From Candidatus Aminicenantota bacterium (GTDB lineage: Bacteria > Acidobacteriota > Aminicenantia > Aminicenantales > Aminicenantaceae): DNA of 6,870 nucleotides. Each line of letters opens with the position of its first letter. Within the stretch, counting starts at the first letter, position 1. Position numbers and translations under genes: made by a program. The stretch lies in NCBI GenBank assembly GCA_030633795.1, contig DAOWCB010000074.1, forward strand, positions 1 through 6,870, given 5' to 3'. Of this stretch, positions 5,384 to 6,870 are shown piece by piece. The notes under the pieces were generated by a model. That model did not search any database, was not told where the DNA came from, and saw only the letters and a list, made by a program, of their open reading frames with translations.

Positions 5384-5395
5384 GGAGGAGAAGCG

Positions 5396-6094
5396 ATGAG
5401 CTTAACGATAAAATGTGAAAAAAGAGATGTTTTTGGAAAAAATGCATCCCGCCGGCTCAGGCGAGAGGGAAAGGTGCCAGCTGTGCTGTATGGTAGAAAT
5501 GAACCCAGCACGCACTTGGTGATACAAAAAAAGGATATTTTCGGGATTCTGAGGTCTGAATCAGGAGAAAATACGATATTTAAGACATCTTTTGATTCGG
5601 AATACAAAGACACGATGATCAAAGAATTCCAAGCGGATCCTGTCACCGATGAAATTCTTCACATCGATTTGATTCTAATTGCCATGGACAAGGCTGTGAG
5701 GGTGTCTGTGCCCATCATCGTAGCAGGAGAAGCGGTTGGGGTTAAAACCGAGGGAGGATTTGTCGAGTTGATCACACGAGAGGTCGAGGTCGAATGCCTT
5801 CCCGAAGATATTCCTGAGCACATCGAGGTGGACATCAGCGATCTCCATCTCCATCAATCTATCAAGATCGAGGAGATGAAGTTTCCAAAAGGCGTGGAAA
5901 ACATGAGCGACCCTCAAACTTTGGTCGTTTTGATCGAGGCTCCCGCCAAAGAAGAGGAAATAGTGAAGGAAGAAGAGGAAGAGGAAGAAGTGGAAGTCAT
6001 GGCCGAAGGAGAGCAACCCGAAGTTATCAAGAAGGAAAAAGAAGAGGAAGAGCAGAAGGGCCAGAAAACCCCCAAAGTGGAAAAGAAGGAGTGA
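5396..6094 (+). CDS. rplY: 50S ribosomal protein L25, long CTC/TL5 form
   Basis: Binds 5S rRNA in the large ribosomal subunit; long forms are also called CTC or TL5. The product has 232 aa. Residues about 4-91 are the 5S-binding L25 domain (ASRRLRREGKVPAVLYG at 17-33; LHIDL at 88-92). Residues about 98-181 are the beta-rich TL5 C-terminal domain. Residues 184-232 form a low-complexity tail dominated by Glu and Lys, including eight consecutive acidic residues after K191. The tail is encoded by purine-only DNA tracts (5965-5990 and 6029-6052). AAGGAGG 7-13 nt upstream of the ATG is a consensus Shine-Dalgarno site and overlaps the prs stop. The rplY stop is 3 nt before the pth start. The order prs-rplY-pth is conserved in many bacteria. 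Confidence 0.95.
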   Translation: MSLTIKCEKRDVFGKNASRRLRREGKVPAVLYGRNEPSTHLVIQKKDIFGILRSESGENTIFKTSFDSEYKDTMIKEFQADPVTDEILHIDLILIAMDKAVRVSVPIIVAGEAVGVKTEGGFVELITREVEVECLPEDIPEHIEVDISDLHLHQSIKIEEMKFPKGVENMSDPQTLVVLIEAPAKEEEIVKEEEEEEEVEVMAEGEQPEVIKKEKEEEEQKGQKTPKVEKKE

Positions 6095-6097
6095 TAT

Positions 6098-6682
6098 TTG
6101 TGGATTATCGTCGGGCTGGGCAATCCTGGGAAAAAGTATGCGACCTCCCGTCATAACGTGGGATTCGTCCTTATCCAAAGATTGGCGGATAAGCGCAACA
6201 CAAAACTGAAGAAACGGAAGTATTCGGCGAAAGCTGCCCAAGTGGAGCTGGTAAACGGGCCAGCTCTTCTCGTAAAACCTTGGACCTATATGAACAGAAG
6301 TGGTGTGGCCGTCAATGGGCTTATCGAAGGGGCCGGCGTGAGTTTAGATCGTTTGCTGGTAGTCTATGATGATCTTGACATTCCCCTGGGCGAGATTAGG
6401 ATTAGGAAGAGGGGCGGCCCGGGAACACATAACGGGATGGCTTCGATCGCTCAGGAAATCGATTCCACCGAATTTCCGAGAATCCGAATCGGCATAGGGC
6501 CTTTGCCTCCAGGTGTTGATCCGACAGATTTTGTGCTTGGTGATTTCCGAAAAGAAGAGAATCCGGTCCTGAATGATAGCCTGATTACGGCTGAGAAAGC
6601 TGTGGATCTGATTATGATGAGCGGTGTAGATGAGGCCATGAACAGGTTCAACTGCAAAGTGAATAATACCCAATTTTTATGA
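6098..6682 (+). CDS. pth: Peptidyl-tRNA hydrolase
   Basis: Cleaves the ester bond in peptidyl-tRNAs that drop off ribosomes, recycling tRNA in the cytosol. The product has 194 aa, the same length as E. coli Pth. Landmarks: GLGNPG with the conserved Asn (N9), RHNVGF with catalytic His H19, KPWTYMNRSG with N66 (60-69), VVYDDLD with the conserved Asp (about D91), and RKRGGPGTHNGMASI with N112 (103-117). The start is TTG, with AAGGAG (6086-6091) 6 nt upstream inside the rplY end; the protein then begins at the family-typical WIIVGLGNPG. The C-terminal domain ends near MNRFN (181-185), followed by a short tail CKVNNTQFL. The last codons and TGA (6680-6682) coincide with the boundary motif of the repeat family, so the element supplies the stop. 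Confidence 0.96.
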   Translation: MWIIVGLGNPGKKYATSRHNVGFVLIQRLADKRNTKLKKRKYSAKAAQVELVNGPALLVKPWTYMNRSGVAVNGLIEGAGVSLDRLLVVYDDLDIPLGEIRIRKRGGPGTHNGMASIAQEIDSTEFPRIRIGIGPLPPGVDPTDFVLGDFRKEENPVLNDSLITAEKAVDLIMMSGVDEAMNRFNCKVNNTQFL

Positions 6683-6838
6683 ATAATCCATAATTGAGAA
6701 GCCTGGATTATTCGCAAGTCAAGATTGCCGTAGCGGCAAGGCCGTGGCCCATGAGCCGTAGTGAACTACTGCGATTGGGCTGCAACGAAGTCGATGCGGT
6801 GAGATCGGCTTGCCCGTAGGGTAAAAAATGTCGATGTC
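6674..6838 (+). repeat. Structured intergenic repeat, copy C (core, variant 3' end)
   Basis: The third copy lies in the same orientation as A and B, about 4.3 kb away. It begins with TTTTTATGAATAATCCA (6674-6690). Perfect arms GAATAATCCA (6681-6690) and TGGATTATTC (6704-6713) form the first hairpin. TTGCCG-TAG-CGGCAA (6724-6738) is a perfect 6-bp hairpin. Central hairpin: outer GCCCAT (6747-6752) and TTGGGC (6775-6780), inner GTAGT (6758-6762) and ACTAC (6765-6769). Last hairpin: ATCGGC-TTGCCC-GTA-GGGTAA (6804-6824), closed by GTCGAT (6830-6835). After the GTCGAT the sequence leaves the A/B consensus. The right limit is approximate. Confidence 0.8.
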
Positions 6839-6870
6839 GAATATAAAAGAAGAATATGAAATTTTCTTCA
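6839..6870. other. Unassigned AT-rich window edge
   Basis: AT-rich sequence not shared with copies A and B. GAAGAA (6849-6854) and TTCTTC (6864-6869) could form a weak 6-bp hairpin at the edge. Nothing else is recognisable. Confidence 0.2.

Noticed and set aside
5675..6241. Minus-strand 188-codon frame opposite rplY and pth
   Set aside because: Its Phe/Leu-rich low-complexity sequence is the mirror of the Glu/Lys tail codons of L25. It has no recognisable family and no promoter or Shine-Dalgarno support.
6681..6713. Terminator for pth formed by the first hairpin of copy C
   Set aside because: The stem is AT-rich, the loop is 13 nt and no T run follows, so a rho-independent terminator is not supported.

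Overview
The window looks like chromosomal DNA from a Gram-negative, probably uncultured bacterium of moderate GC content. It has good Shine-Dalgarno sites, several TTG/GTG starts and an outer-membrane-type lipoprotein gene. The order lolB-like, ispE, tRNA-Gln, prs, rplY (L25), pth is a conserved neighbourhood; the E. coli equivalent is lolB-ispE-prs with pth close by, and as I recall deltaproteobacteria also have a tRNA-Gln between ispE and prs. I cannot fix the phylum. A Desulfobacterota-, Acidobacteriota- or Aminicenantes-like genome would fit, but that is inference.

Layout. Positions 125-1552 on the minus strand hold a secreted-looking fusion of a MEMO-like domain (AmmeMemoRadiSam protein B) and an AMMECR1 domain. 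A back-to-back promoter region (about 1553-1663) containing a perfect palindrome separates it from a 47-codon membrane microprotein gene (1664-1807, plus strand). Positions 1891-2352 carry no gene but hold two head-to-tail units (231 and 212 bp period) of a structured repeat. A strong sigma70-type promoter (2358-2386) follows immediately and starts a seven-gene plus-strand operon: a 107-aa membrane-anchored protein with a duplicated DYGFDLGG motif, a LolB-like lipoprotein, ispE, tRNA-Gln(UUG), prs, rplY/ctc and pth. A third copy of the repeat begins inside the last codons of pth and runs nearly to the window edge.

How the genes relate. The operon joins isoprenoid precursor synthesis (IspE), PRPP supply (Prs) and translation (tRNA-Gln, L25, peptidyl-tRNA hydrolase) with envelope lipoprotein functions. 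Its genes overlap or nearly abut, which suggests one transcript and translational coupling. The tRNA overlaps the ispE 3' end, so cutting out the tRNA must remove the ispE stop codon.

The most novel signal is the repeat family. Three same-orientation copies share a series of hairpins, and in two of the stems base changes are compensated on the opposite arm, so the fold itself appears to be under selection. No function is known to me. It could be a REPIN/MITE-like mobile DNA or a structured RNA.
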